From CAYUWG01 sp964448285 (GTDB lineage Bacteria; Bacteroidota; Ignavibacteria; SZUA-365), in assembly GCA_964448285.1 (NCBI GenBank), contig CAYUWG010000006.1, positions 1 to 64,000 on the forward strand: a stretch of 64,000 nt of DNA, read 5' to 3'. Within the stretch, counting starts at the first letter, position 1. Each line of letters opens with the position of its first letter. The notes beneath the pieces were generated by a model. That model was not told the origin of the DNA, made no database searches, and saw nothing but the letters and a program-made list of their open reading frames with translations. A program made the position numbers and the translations under genes. Below are positions 22,486-31,452 of this stretch, piece after piece.

Positions 22486-24438
22486 TCAGTACACCGTTTT
22501 CGATCGCAACAAACTGTCCAGTACATCAGCGCGCTGAAGCGCCGGAGTGTATCGCGATTGCCGGTAATAAGAAATCGCAAGGCGATGATCGCCGAGGCGT
22601 TCGGCGGTTTCGCCCGCTAGGAGAAATCCGTTCGCGCCCGGATCGCCGTGTCTGCCTGATTCGGCGTAAGCTTGCATCGCCTCGTAAGGCTTCGATGTCG
22701 CGAGCAAATCCCCATACAAACGCCAGCGTAAACCATCCGTCGGGTCGCGTTCGAGTCCTCTTCGATATGCGACGATGGCGCGCGCGGTATCGTGTGTTTT
22801 CACTGCCGAAGCGAACCAGAAATACGCAAGCGCTTCATCTGAGTAGTGATTTACCGCAAGTGCCGCGAGTGTCGTATCGTTTGGGCGCAGCATCATGAGA
22901 TATCGCAAGTGTCGTGAAGTGTGACGCAGTTCATCGCTCCATGCCGACGTTGCCGAAGAGTGGTCACTGCTGGTTCGGTAGAGGTGTCCCATGAACCAAT
23001 TCAGTGAAGGAATTGAGTAAGACTCTCTTCGCATTTCATGGAGCAATTCGAGGTCGCGTGCATCTGAGTGCATTACATGAACAGCCTTCAGGTTCCGGAA
23101 GTTTACTTCACGAACCGGTGAGATCGAGAGCATGACGATGACACATGCAACGGAACATGCTGTGATAATCCGAGAGTGTCGCCGCAGTGCATCTCGTTGG
23201 AGACAGTAGTATTCTGACGCAATCAATCCGGCAAATAGAAACAGGAAGAGCGATGCATATGAACCGGGCGCAAGAGCATCGAACATCCCGAATACGACCA
23301 TTGCAACGAATGAGCCACTGAGGCCGACGATCGGGATGCGATTCTCGGAAGTGGTCGCATGCCTCCGAAGGAGACTTCGCAACATCATCACGATGAGCAT
23401 GCCGACACCGATGAAAAGAACTCCTCCGCCGATACCGAAATCCATGAACACGTGTAAAAACATCTGATGGGCATCCATCTGCCCATGCAATTCTGTCCCT
23501 GAAGCGGAGTAGTATCGAGTCACCAGATGAGACATGGATGATAGACCGATGCCGGTCGTGGGAAAATCCTGAATCAATGTGACCGCAGTTCTCCAGATGT
23601 CGAGCCGTCCGGAAAGAACATTATTCAATGACACGCCGCTGTTTTTCCCCGCAAAGAGAAGGACGTCGAAAAATCGCGTGACACCGAAAATGAGAAGGAC
23701 GGCACCTGCGGCGATCAATCCGACGAACAAACGCTTCTGACCCCAGCGCCCGGAGAGCAGGAAAATCGTCGTAACACCGGCAAGGGAGGCAAGCAATCCC
23801 GCTCGCGATTGCGTGAGGAGCAAACCGAAAACGGGGACAACGAACATAGATGTAGTGATCCAAACCGACGAACGATCTCGCTTTCGAATCGCAGTGAGCA
23901 AGACCGCGACGGACAGGGGGATGAAAAGCGCCAGCTCCCCGGCGAGTTCATTCCCATTCACTGAATTGAAGAAAGAACGAATGGGTGAGATCTCAGCGAT
24001 TGCGAAACTGATTTCACTCACGACTGGAAATTTGTACGACGGTTGAAGACAGAGTATGCCTGCGAGCGAAACGATTGCACCGAGAATAGTAACGACACGA
24101 TAGCCGGTGAAATCGATTTCTCGTTCACTGAGGTATAGCATCGTGAACACACCGACGACAAGAACATTAGCCTGAGCGACCGATGCAGTGCCTACCGAGA
24201 CCGCGATGCTCATAGGTATGAAGAGAACAAGAAACACGAGAAGCGGGAAAGTGACAGGACTGCGAGGCAGGAGCGGTGATTTCTGCACAACGCGAAGACC
24301 GATCCACGATGCGAAGAGAAGTACCGACAAGATGAGCAGAGGTATCTCAGCGAAATGCAAGAATGGAATGAGTACTCCATCGATCCCAAGCGCGAGTGCA
24401 CCAAACGATTCATGACGAATGAAACGTTTTACTTTCAT
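22486..24438 (-). CDS. O-antigen ligase/polymerase family membrane protein with C-terminal TPR-like region
   Basis: 650 aa. Ten or more membrane helices in the first 430 residues with a periplasmic loop containing NVLSGRLDIWRTAVTLIQDFPTTGIGLSS, the pattern of Wzy_C/WaaL-type ligases. The C-terminal 200 residues are soluble and helical, with TPR-like units (AIVAYRRGLERDPTDGLRW, HRLAISYYRQSRYTPALQ). This fusion is common in FCB-group polymerase/ligase proteins that join or polymerise surface glycans. It ends 6 nt from the stop of the convergent lipoprotein gene and marks the edge of the metal island. Confidence 0.85.
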   Translation of the reverse strand: MKVKRFIRHESFGALALGIDGVLIPFLHFAEIPLLILSVLLFASWIGLRVVQKSPLLPRSPVTFPLLVFLVLFIPMSIAVSVGTASVAQANVLVVGVFTMLYLSEREIDFTGYRVVTILGAIVSLAGILCLQPSYKFPVVSEISFAIAEISPIRSFFNSVNGNELAGELALFIPLSVAVLLTAIRKRDRSSVWITTSMFVVPVFGLLLTQSRAGLLASLAGVTTIFLLSGRWGQKRLFVGLIAAGAVLLIFGVTRFFDVLLFAGKNSGVSLNNVLSGRLDIWRTAVTLIQDFPTTGIGLSSMSHLVTRYYSASGTELHGQMDAHQMFLHVFMDFGIGGGVLFIGVGMLIVMMLRSLLRRHATTSENRIPIVGLSGSFVAMVVFGMFDALAPGSYASLFLFLFAGLIASEYYCLQRDALRRHSRIITACSVACVIVMLSISPVREVNFRNLKAVHVMHSDARDLELLHEMRRESYSIPSLNWFMGHLYRTSSDHSSATSAWSDELRHTSRHLRYLMMLRPNDTTLAALAVNHYSDEALAYFWFASAVKTHDTARAIVAYRRGLERDPTDGLRWRLYGDLLATSKPYEAMQAYAESGRHGDPGANGFLLAGETAERLGDHRLAISYYRQSRYTPALQRADVLDSLLRSKTVY

Positions 24439-24646
24439 GCGATGCGGTTGCCAGGCTGTGTCATCGTTTCGAAACTTGCATCATGGAGATGAGAACGGGA
24501 AACGGTATTCAAGGCCTGAATCCGGCGAGCCAATTCATCGCGAAATTTCCCCGGAAGGATTTGATACATCCTATTGAGTTTGAAAGTCTTTTTCTTCACA
24601 TTGTCGCGGCAATTCGTTTTCCTTTCACCAACTCAAAGGATTGGCT

Positions 24647-25213
24647 ATGAAGAAAATTTTGATCGCAGCATTGTCAGGCGGAATCACGGCATTTGTTTGG
24701 GGGTGGGTCTCATGGGGAATGCTTCCATGGCATAATTCCGTTATGCCGTCAATACCAAATGAAGACGCGACCATTTCCCATCTGCAGGAAGCTCTGCCGT
24801 CAACAGGCGTGTACGCCTTCCCCGGTTATACAATGAGCATGTCAGACGCCGAGCAGGAGGCTGTCAATACGAAATACAAACGCGGTCCCTATGGTATGAT
24901 CGTTTACTCCGCGTCGGGAGTGGATATGTGGGATCCGATGATCTTCATCCAGGGGTTGGTGCTTTCCGTAATCATGACGTGGATACTTGCCGTTCTTCTT
25001 TCGATGGCTGGTCCTCGGCTTGGCACCTACTCGTCGCGCGTGTTCTTTTCGGTACTGGTTGGCGTATTGATTGCCTTGAATGCGCACTTCTCGAACTGGA
25101 TTTGGATGGGCTATCCGACGGACTACACGATGGTGAATGCCGCGGATACGGTGCTTACCGTTCTGTTCGTCGGGTTGGTTATATCCGCCATCATGAAACC
25201 ATCGAACGCGTAG
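24647..25213 (+). CDS. Conserved membrane protein, function unknown
   Basis: 188 aa from ATG 24647 (AAAGGA seven bases upstream; an in-frame TTG lies two codons earlier). An N-terminal helix with GGITAFVWGWVSWGMLPWH is followed by a soluble region of about 75 residues with repeated Met (MSMSDAEQEA) and then three C-terminal helices. The pattern resembles membrane proteins annotated only as hypothetical in FCB genomes. Stands alone between divergent and downstream operons. Confidence 0.8.
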   Translation: MKKILIAALSGGITAFVWGWVSWGMLPWHNSVMPSIPNEDATISHLQEALPSTGVYAFPGYTMSMSDAEQEAVNTKYKRGPYGMIVYSASGVDMWDPMIFIQGLVLSVIMTWILAVLLSMAGPRLGTYSSRVFFSVLVGVLIALNAHFSNWIWMGYPTDYTMVNAADTVLTVLFVGLVISAIMKPSNA

Positions 25214-25428
25214 AGCCTGTGATCGGTGAATCATACTTACACCTTTGTTTTGTGAAGAAACACGTCGTGATCGGGGCTTGACAAACAGACGGATGAGTGT
25301 GATCCAACCACCTTCATAATTCCTTCCAACTGACGAGCGAAATATTACTCCGGTTTGTGTACTCGCAAATGCGGAAAGGGTGTTTATTGTCGATTCCTGA
25401 TTCTTCCTGCGCGAATTTTCGTTCGTCC

Positions 25429-25472
25429 GGGCACCGGAATTTCTCAACGTCAGCCGGTTCCGGTTTTTGCCC
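25429..25472 (+). other. Leader hairpin 1
   Basis: GGGCACCGGAA (25429-25439) pairs with TTCCGG (25458-25463) and, after a TTTT bulge, TGCCC (25468-25472). Eleven base pairs enclose an 18-nt apical loop. The role is unknown. Confidence 0.45.
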
Positions 25473-25691
25473 ATCTCCCGAATGATTACGAATTTCGTAG
25501 CGGCTCTAACAGCCAAGCGAACATTCGATGATGACCAGCGAGCAATACTTGACAACGAACGACGGCATACAGCCGTCCCGTCTCGTGTGTCTTCCCTTCA
25601 ATCGCTGTCGCACGCGCTCCCGCAAGATCTCTCAGTTCCAGCATTACGTTACCGACGCACCCGTCTAAGGAGTGCGCGATCTCAGCATGAA

Positions 25692-25725
25692 CCTTCGTTC
25701 GTGTGAACGAAGGCGTCCCCTTTTT
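25692..25725 (+). terminator. Attenuator-like hairpin before the ornithine carbamoyltransferase gene
   Basis: Perfect 9-bp stem CCTTCGTTC / GAACGAAGG with GTGT loop, followed after CGTCCCC by a T5 run. It lies 28 nt before the GTG start. If the upstream in-frame ATG at 25687 is ever used, the hairpin also encodes an Arg-rich LRSCERRR stretch. Confidence 0.45.
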
Positions 25726-25752
25726 CTGAATTCTAACACTGGAGTTTTTATC

Positions 25753-26673
25753 GTGAGCAAACGCGATTTTCTTGAAGTCACTGATTTTTCCACCGAAGAG
25801 ATCAACGAGGTCTTCCAGCTTGCGCTGGACATGAAAGCGGATCGGCGTAAGTACGCCGAGGCGCTCAAAGGCGAAGCCCTCGCGCTCATTTTCGAAAAAC
25901 CGTCGCTTCGTACGCGCACGACATTCGACATCGGTATCCAGCAGCTTGGCGGTTACTCGCTCTACCTCTCGCCGAACGAAATCAGTCTCGGCAAGCGCGA
26001 ATCGGTTTACGACGTGGCGAAGAATCTCGAACGCATGGTGCAAGGGATCATGCTTCGCACGTTCGGGCACGATATCGTTGTGGACATGGCGAAGTATGCG
26101 AGCATCCCGATCATCAACGGCCTGACGGACTTCGCGCATCCCTGCCAGGCGATGGCGGACTTCCTCACGCTGCATGAAGTGAAAGGCAGCCTCGAAGGTT
26201 TGAAGCTTACCTACGTGGGTGACGGCAACAACGTCGCGCATTCGCTCATGGCTGCCGGTGCAAGGCTCGGTGTACACGTCACCGTTGCGTGTCCGAAGGG
26301 GTTCGAGCCGCAGGAGAACACCGTCAACGCAGCACGCGATGCCGCGAAAGAAACCGGCGCTCGCATCGAGGTGGTGAACGATCCGGTCGAGGGAGTGAAA
26401 GACGCCGACGCGGTTTACACGGACGTCTGGGCTTCGATGGGTCAGGAAGCGGAAGCAGAAGAGCGCAAGAATATCTTTCGTCCATATCAGGTGAATGAAG
26501 AGCTGATGTCGAACGCGAAGAGCGATGCAATCTTCATGCACTGCCTGCCCGCGCATCGCGGCGATGAAGTCACCGATGGGGTTATCGACGCTGCGTACTC
26601 CGTCGTCTTCCAGGAAGCGGAGAACCGCCTCCACGTGCAAAAGGCCATCCTCTACAAATTGATGAAGCAATAA
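25753..26673 (+). CDS. argF: Ornithine carbamoyltransferase
   Basis: 306 aa. Transfers the carbamoyl group from carbamoyl phosphate to ornithine, giving citrulline (or the reverse in arginine fermentation). Carbamoyl-phosphate motif EKPSLRTRTTFD (about 45-56), HPCQAMADF, ornithine-binding DVWASMGQ and the catalytic MHCLPAHRGDEV near the C-terminus are all intact. GTG 25753 fits the family N-terminus (SKRDFLEVTDFS) and has GGAG upstream; an in-frame ATG at 25687 would add 22 Arg-rich residues. Three nt separate it from carbamate kinase, which favours the catabolic direction, but no arginine deiminase is nearby. Confidence 0.95.
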   Translation: MSKRDFLEVTDFSTEEINEVFQLALDMKADRRKYAEALKGEALALIFEKPSLRTRTTFDIGIQQLGGYSLYLSPNEISLGKRESVYDVAKNLERMVQGIMLRTFGHDIVVDMAKYASIPIINGLTDFAHPCQAMADFLTLHEVKGSLEGLKLTYVGDGNNVAHSLMAAGARLGVHVTVACPKGFEPQENTVNAARDAAKETGARIEVVNDPVEGVKDADAVYTDVWASMGQEAEAEERKNIFRPYQVNEELMSNAKSDAIFMHCLPAHRGDEVTDGVIDAAYSVVFQEAENRLHVQKAILYKLMKQ

Positions 26674-26676
26674 TCC

Positions 26677-27615
26677 ATGTCGAAAACCGCGCTCATAGCG
26701 ATCGGAGGAAACTCACTCATCCAGGCGGGCGAGCGCGGGACTATTGAAGAACAGCTTCTCAACGCGCACGCAACGGCGCGCGCTATCGTTCACATGGTGA
26801 AGGACGGCTGGCGAATCGTAATCACGCATGGCAATGGACCGCAAGTCGGTGCCGCCCTGTTGAGAAGTGAACGAGCCGCCGGCGAGGTTTACACCCATCC
26901 GCTCGACGTTTGCGTTGCGACGACGCAGAGCGAGATCGGCTATCTCCTGCAACGTGCCATGGAGTATGAGCTCAGGCAGTTAGGTCTCACGACTCCCGTC
27001 ATCACTGTCCTGACGCAGGTGAGGGTCGATCCGCGCGACCCGGCATTCGAGAATCCGACGAAACCGGTCGGCCCGTTTTACACGAAGCGCGTTGCCGAAG
27101 AAAAGAAGCGGACGTTGGGCTGGCACATCATCGAGGACTCCTCGCGCGGCTGGCGACGGGTTGTGCCTTCACCGGAACCGGTGGAAGTCTTCGAGCTGGA
27201 CATCATCCGCACGATGATGGAGCAGGGGATGATCGTCATCGCGTGCGGCGGCGGCGGCATCCCGGTGATCGAACACGAGGACCATCGCGTCGAAGGAGCG
27301 GAAGCGGTTATCGACAAAGATCGCGCGTCAGCGTTACTCGCCGCAGGACTTAACGTCGATCTCTTCATCATCTCGACCGCGACGCCTCAGGTCTATGTCG
27401 ATTTTAAATCGCGGACGCAGCGCGGTTTGGGCGACGTCTCCGCTGACGAATTGCAACGGTATCTCGATGAAGGGCAATTCCCGGAAGGCAGCATGGGTCC
27501 GAAGGTGGAATCGGCGCTGGATTTCATCCGAAAGGGCGGCCGGCATGTGATCATTACATCGTATGAGTTTCTCATGGATGCGTTGAAAGGAAAGGCGGGG
27601 ACGCATGTGCGATAG
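26677..27615 (+). CDS. arcC: Carbamate kinase
   Basis: 312 aa. Makes ATP and carbamate from carbamoyl phosphate and ADP. Motifs of the amino-acid-kinase fold: ALIAIGGNSLIQ at the start, THGNGPQVG (about 48-56), VIACGGGGIPVI (about 188-199), a DKDRASALLAAGLNVD segment and GSMGPKVESALDFI near the C-terminus. All fit ArcC family length. Positioned after ornithine carbamoyltransferase, as in arginine/citrulline-fermentation clusters. Confidence 0.96.
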   Translation: MSKTALIAIGGNSLIQAGERGTIEEQLLNAHATARAIVHMVKDGWRIVITHGNGPQVGAALLRSERAAGEVYTHPLDVCVATTQSEIGYLLQRAMEYELRQLGLTTPVITVLTQVRVDPRDPAFENPTKPVGPFYTKRVAEEKKRTLGWHIIEDSSRGWRRVVPSPEPVEVFELDIIRTMMEQGMIVIACGGGGIPVIEHEDHRVEGAEAVIDKDRASALLAAGLNVDLFIISTATPQVYVDFKSRTQRGLGDVSADELQRYLDEGQFPEGSMGPKVESALDFIRKGGRHVIITSYEFLMDALKGKAGTHVR

Positions 27616-27783
27616 AAAGGCCAGTGCGCGGCGCAGCAGTTCCGATAGTCCTGTTGGGCGCAATGAATCAAACCGAAGAATGAAAACTCATGTGCGGGAA
27701 ACCATCGCGACTCAAACGAATCTCAATCGACAACCATCGACTATTCACAATTCACAAAACGCTCAACGCTATCCGGTGGTAAC

Positions 27784-28701
27784 ATGAAACTTCAACACAT
27801 CGTCGAGTCGCAGCAATTCACGGTTCCGTTTCTCATGGAGTTGTTCGAACGCATCGAACGCATGAAGCGCATCGATCAGCGGGGAGGAACACGGGACTAC
27901 AACAACCGGATCATGACGACGCTCTTCTCGCGGCCTTCGACGCGCACGCGATTTTCGTTCGAAGCCGCGATGTACCGTCTCGGCGGAAGCGTTCTTTCGA
28001 CGGAATCGGCGCAAGCGTTTTCCTCTGAGATCGAAGGAAGCCAGTTGGAGGATACGATTCGCATCATCGGAGCGTATTGCGACGTGATCGTCCTTCGTCA
28101 CCACGAAGAAGGGGGAGCGAAACGCGCCGCCGCCGTGTCGAGCGTGCCGATCATCAATGCAGGCGACGGCGCAGGCGGGCAGCATCCGACGCTGGCGCTC
28201 ACGGATCTCTATACGATTTACAACGAGTGCAAAACGCTCGACGGTTTGAGCGTTGCACTCATCGGCGCACTGGATACCGGCAGGACGGCTCGCTCGCTCG
28301 CGTATCTTCTCAGCAAGTTCGAGCGCACGAAACTCTACTTCATCGCGCCGGAGGAAATGCAGATCAAACCGGATATCCTCGCCTATCTCGATCAGCACGA
28401 CGTTGCCTATGAGTGCACGACGAACACGCGCGGCATCATCAATCACGTGGACGTCGTGTATCAGACGAGGATCGACCGCGAACGGCTGCGTAATCGCGAG
28501 ATGGATTTGAGCGCATACAACATCGACAGTGCCGTTCTCCACGAGATGAAGAAGAACGCGATCGTCATGCACCCGCTCCCGCGTTCCGTCGAGATCGATG
28601 CATCGGTCGATTCCGATCCAAGGGCGGCGTACTTCAGGCAAGCACGAAACGGATTGTTCGTCCGCATGGCGTTGCTCACGATGCTTTTCGACAATGAATA
28701 A
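27784..28701 (+). CDS. Aspartate-carbamoyltransferase-like protein with altered active-site residues
   Basis: 305 aa, PyrB fold throughout. Carbamoyl-phosphate loop SRPSTRTRFSFEAAMYRLGG (about 49-68), LEDTIRIIGAYCDVIVLRH, GRTARSL and HPLPRSVEIDASVD are conserved. Differences seen against E. coli ATCase from memory: the 80s-loop Lys before GE is Glu (SSEIEGSQLEDT); HPTQ is HPTL; the R-x-Q of the aspartate site is RID. These positions contact carbamoyl phosphate or the amino-acid substrate. In this cluster it could carbamoylate another amine or act as a regulatory paralogue; an ordinary pyrB is not excluded. 168 nt separate it from arcC. Confidence 0.82.
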   Translation: MKLQHIVESQQFTVPFLMELFERIERMKRIDQRGGTRDYNNRIMTTLFSRPSTRTRFSFEAAMYRLGGSVLSTESAQAFSSEIEGSQLEDTIRIIGAYCDVIVLRHHEEGGAKRAAAVSSVPIINAGDGAGGQHPTLALTDLYTIYNECKTLDGLSVALIGALDTGRTARSLAYLLSKFERTKLYFIAPEEMQIKPDILAYLDQHDVAYECTTNTRGIINHVDVVYQTRIDRERLRNREMDLSAYNIDSAVLHEMKKNAIVMHPLPRSVEIDASVDSDPRAAYFRQARNGLFVRMALLTMLFDNE

Positions 28702-28725
28702 CAGACAATTCAAACCAAGGACTTT

Positions 28726-29928
28726 ATGAAAACACAAGACTATATCGCGCTCGAAGAGCAGTACGGCGCACATAACTATCATCCGCTTGACGTCGTCATC
28801 GCGAGCGCGTCTGGTGCATGGGTGACGGACGTCGATGGGAACAAGTATCTCGACTGTCTCGCCGCTTACTCGGCGGTGAATCAGGGGCACTGCCATCCGA
28901 AGATCCTGGAAGCATTTATCGCGCAAGCGAAACGCGTCACGCTGACGAGCCGCGCATTCCGCAACGATCAGTTGCCCCTTCTCTACAAAAAACTGCACGA
29001 CCTCACCGGTTACGAATTCTCACTCCCCATGAACTCCGGCGCTGAAGCCGTGGAAACCGCGATCAAGTGCGCTCGCAAGTGGGGCTACAAGGTGAAGGGC
29101 ATCGCGCATGACAAGGCTGAGATAGTCTGTGCGACCGATAACTTCCACGGACGCACGACAACCATCGTCAGCTTTTCAACCGAGCCGCAATACCGCGACG
29201 GTTTCGGGCCGATGACGCCGGGCTTTCCAATAGCGAAGTACGGCGACATCGACGACATGAAATCGAAGATCAACGAGAACACCGCCGCTATTCTCATCGA
29301 GCCGATTCAGGGCGAGAGCGGCATCGTCGTTCCACCGGAAGGCTACCTGAAGCAGATCGCACAGCTTTGCAAGGATCAGAATATTCTCTTCATCTGCGAT
29401 GAAGTGCAGTCCGGTTTGGGACGCAGCGGTAAGCTCTTCGCGTTCGAGTACGAAGGCGTTCGCCCGGACATGGTCATCATCGGGAAGGCGTTGTCGGGTG
29501 GCTTTTATCCGGTCTCTGCAGTGCTTTCGAGCAAGGCAATTCTCGGCGTGTTCAAACCCGGAGATCACGGTTCGACGTTCGGCGGTAACCCGCTCGCGGC
29601 CGCGGTCGCATGTGCATCGCTCGACGTCATCGTGGAAGAAAAACTGATCGAGCGTTCCTTCGAACTTGGGAATTACTTCATGGAGAAACTGCGCACGATC
29701 CGGGACCCGCACGTCGTCGAAGTTCGCGGGCGAGGATTGTGGATCGGTTTCGTTCTCGATACGAAAGCGCGTCCCTATTGCGAAGCGCTCATGAAGGAAG
29801 GAATCCTCTGCAAGGAAACGCACGACAACATCATCCGCTTCGCACCGCCGTTGGTGATCACGAAGGAAGAAATCGACTGGGCATTCGAACGCATCGCGCG
29901 CGTCGTTACGAACATGAGTTTACAATAG
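28726..29928 (+). CDS. rocD: Ornithine aminotransferase (class III PLP aminotransferase)
   Basis: 400 aa, family length. Converts ornithine and 2-oxoglutarate to glutamate semialdehyde and glutamate. Seen: YHPLDVVIASASGAWVTDVDG and LAAYSAVNQGHCHP (opening typical of RocD), SGAEAVETAIKCARKWGY, the NFHGRT and FICDEVQSGLGR segments, PLP lysine in VIIGKALSGGFYPVSAVL, and HGSTFGGNPLAAA. With ornithine carbamoyltransferase and carbamate kinase it gives a route from citrulline to glutamate plus ATP. 24 nt after the PyrB-like gene. Confidence 0.94.
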   Translation: MKTQDYIALEEQYGAHNYHPLDVVIASASGAWVTDVDGNKYLDCLAAYSAVNQGHCHPKILEAFIAQAKRVTLTSRAFRNDQLPLLYKKLHDLTGYEFSLPMNSGAEAVETAIKCARKWGYKVKGIAHDKAEIVCATDNFHGRTTTIVSFSTEPQYRDGFGPMTPGFPIAKYGDIDDMKSKINENTAAILIEPIQGESGIVVPPEGYLKQIAQLCKDQNILFICDEVQSGLGRSGKLFAFEYEGVRPDMVIIGKALSGGFYPVSAVLSSKAILGVFKPGDHGSTFGGNPLAAAVACASLDVIVEEKLIERSFELGNYFMEKLRTIRDPHVVEVRGRGLWIGFVLDTKARPYCEALMKEGILCKETHDNIIRFAPPLVITKEEIDWAFERIARVVTNMSLQ

Positions 29929-29947
29929 AATCATATCAGGAGTCTTT

Positions 29948-31273
29948 ATGGCAGAACAGAATCGCATCAACACCATCATCGTCGGAGCCGCAGGACGCGA
30001 CTTCCACAATTTCAACATGCTCTATCGCGACAACGAGCGTTACAACGTCGTCGCGTTCACGGCGAACCAGATCCCGAACATCGACGGAAGGAAATACCCC
30101 GCGTCGCTTGCGGGAAAGCTCTATCCCAAAGGCATTCCCATCCATAAGGAAGCGGAACTCGATGCGCTCATCGCAAAGCACGACGTTGAGGAGGTCGTCT
30201 TTTCGTACAGCGACGTGGACTACGAGCACGTGATGCGCATCGGTGCCCGCGTGAATGCCGCTGGGGCGCATTTCAAAATGCTCGGCTCGACAAGGACCAT
30301 GTTGAAAAGTTCGAAGCCGGTGATCGCCGTGTGTGCCGTTCGTACCGGTTGCGGGAAGAGCCAGACCACGAGGCGCGTCGCGAAACTTCTGCAGGAGATG
30401 GGAAAGAAAGTCGTTGCCGTGCGTCACCCGATGCCATACGGCGATCTCGCGAAGCAGGCGGTGCAGCGATTCGCTTCCGTTACAGATATGAAGAAGCACA
30501 AGTGCACCATCGAAGAAATGGAGGAATACGAACCGCACGTCGTGAGCGGAACCGTGATCTATGCCGGCGTGGATTACGAACGCATTCTTCGCGAAGCGGA
30601 GAAGGAAGCGGACGTGATCCTGTGGGACGGAGGCAACAACGACCTGCCGTTCTTCAAGCCGGACGTGCACATCGTCGTCACCGATCCTCACCGCGCAGGC
30701 GACGAACTGTACTACTATCCCGGCGAAGCGAACCTGCGCATGGCCGACGTGGTTGTGATCAACAAGATCGACACGGCCGGACCTGAAGAGATTCACATTC
30801 TGCGGGACAACATCCGCTTCGCGAATCCGAAGGCCGTCGTCATCGATGCGGCCTCACCGATTCTCGTGAAGAACGCGGAGAAGATCGCCGGGAAGCGCGC
30901 ACTGGTCGTTGAAGACGGTCCGACGCTGACGCATGGCGAAATGAAATTCGGAGCGGGTGTGATCGCCGCACAAAAATTCGGCGCGAGCGAACTCGTCGAT
31001 CCCCGCGCGTACGCAGTCGGCACGATCAAAGACACGTTCGCGAAGTATCCCGATATCGGCACGCTCCTCCCTGCGATGGGTTATGGCGACAAGCAGATCA
31101 AGGATCTCGAAAGCACGATCAACAAAACGCCGTGCGACGTTGTCGTAATCGGAACGCCGATCGATCTTTCCCGCATCATTGAAATGAAAAAACCTGCCGT
31201 GCGCGTGACGTACGAACTTCAAGAGATCGGTGAGCCAAGCTTGAGGACGGTGTTAGGGAAGATGCAGAAATAG
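29948..31273 (+). CDS. Cyclic 2,3-diphosphoglycerate synthetase-like NTPase
   Basis: 441 aa. N-terminal Rossmann-like domain (INTIIVGAAGRDFHNFNMLY), P-loop VCAVRTGCGKSQTTRRVAKLL (about 128-148), WDGGNNDLPFFKPDVHIVV and later NKID-type VVVINKIDTA. This matches the cyclic 2,3-diphosphoglycerate synthetase family, which in archaea makes a cyclic osmolyte. Bacterial homologues often neighbour carbamoyl-phosphate/arginine genes and their reaction is not established to my knowledge. Its C-terminal codons form the left copy of the 56-bp repeat that brackets the defence island; the present end reads TVLGKMQK. Confidence 0.88.
   Translation: MAEQNRINTIIVGAAGRDFHNFNMLYRDNERYNVVAFTANQIPNIDGRKYPASLAGKLYPKGIPIHKEAELDALIAKHDVEEVVFSYSDVDYEHVMRIGARVNAAGAHFKMLGSTRTMLKSSKPVIAVCAVRTGCGKSQTTRRVAKLLQEMGKKVVAVRHPMPYGDLAKQAVQRFASVTDMKKHKCTIEEMEEYEPHVVSGTVIYAGVDYERILREAEKEADVILWDGGNNDLPFFKPDVHIVVTDPHRAGDELYYYPGEANLRMADVVVINKIDTAGPEEIHILRDNIRFANPKAVVIDAASPILVKNAEKIAGKRALVVEDGPTLTHGEMKFGAGVIAAQKFGASELVDPRAYAVGTIKDTFAKYPDIGTLLPAMGYGDKQIKDLESTINKTPCDVVVIGTPIDLSRIIEMKKPAVRVTYELQEIGEPSLRTVLGKMQK
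31199..31254 (+). repeat. Left 56-bp direct repeat (att-like), inside the 3' end of the synthetase gene
   Basis: GTGCGCGTGACGTACGAACT through GACGGTGTT; matches 45693-45748 with one A/G difference. It encodes VRVTYELQEIGEPSLRTVL, the C-terminus of the cyclic-diphosphoglycerate-synthetase-like protein. Beyond the repeat the two copies diverge. Confidence 0.92.
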
Positions 31274-31392
31274 AGCGAGACCGAGGGTAACACTTTAGAT
31301 TGGTATGCGAATGACTTAAATCTAACTCTTTTCTGCGATTTTAAGATAAGACATCTCATTTCAAGACTTATTCAAGAAAAATAGAATGAGCC

Positions 31393-31424
31393 TTGACATT
31401 GACTCCGTCGATTTTCTATATTTG
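31393..31424 (+). promoter_or_regulatory. Promoter of the BREX-like operon
   Basis: TTGACA at 31393-31398 and TATATTTG at 31417-31424. The second box matches the Bacteroidota minus-7 consensus TAnnTTTG exactly. The ATPase ATG is 29 nt further on, preceded by GGAG. Confidence 0.65.
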
Positions 31425-31452
31425 TAATAGGTAATGGAAAACGGAGCTAAAC

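Larger units (their letters stand above)
25214..25752 (+). promoter_or_regulatory. 539-bp untranslated leader of the carbamoyl/ornithine cluster
   Basis: No convincing gene. It holds a long hairpin (25429-25472), a 45-codon Arg-rich open frame (25531-25668, RNRCRTRSRK-like in its middle) of unknown reality, an AAGGAG at 25666, and a second hairpin (25692-25713) followed by CGTCCCCTTTTT just before the ornithine carbamoyltransferase start. The arrangement is compatible with a regulated leader such as attenuation; no known riboswitch was recognised. Confidence 0.4.

Noticed and set aside
25531..25668. 45-codon Arg-rich frame in the leader
   Set aside because: No SD and no family; kept only as part of the regulatory leader, not as a gene.
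25486..26670. Minus-strand 394-codon frame opposite ornithine carbamoyltransferase
   Set aside because: Low-complexity His/Arg-rich translation without motifs; the plus strand is a textbook enzyme.
27616..27783. Short AT-rich repeat (TTCACAATTCACAA type) between carbamate kinase and the PyrB-like gene
   Set aside because: Only two short units, too weak to call an element.
27769..28998. Minus-strand 409-codon frame opposite the PyrB-like gene
   Set aside because: Antisense shadow of a GC-rich gene, no recognisable domain.
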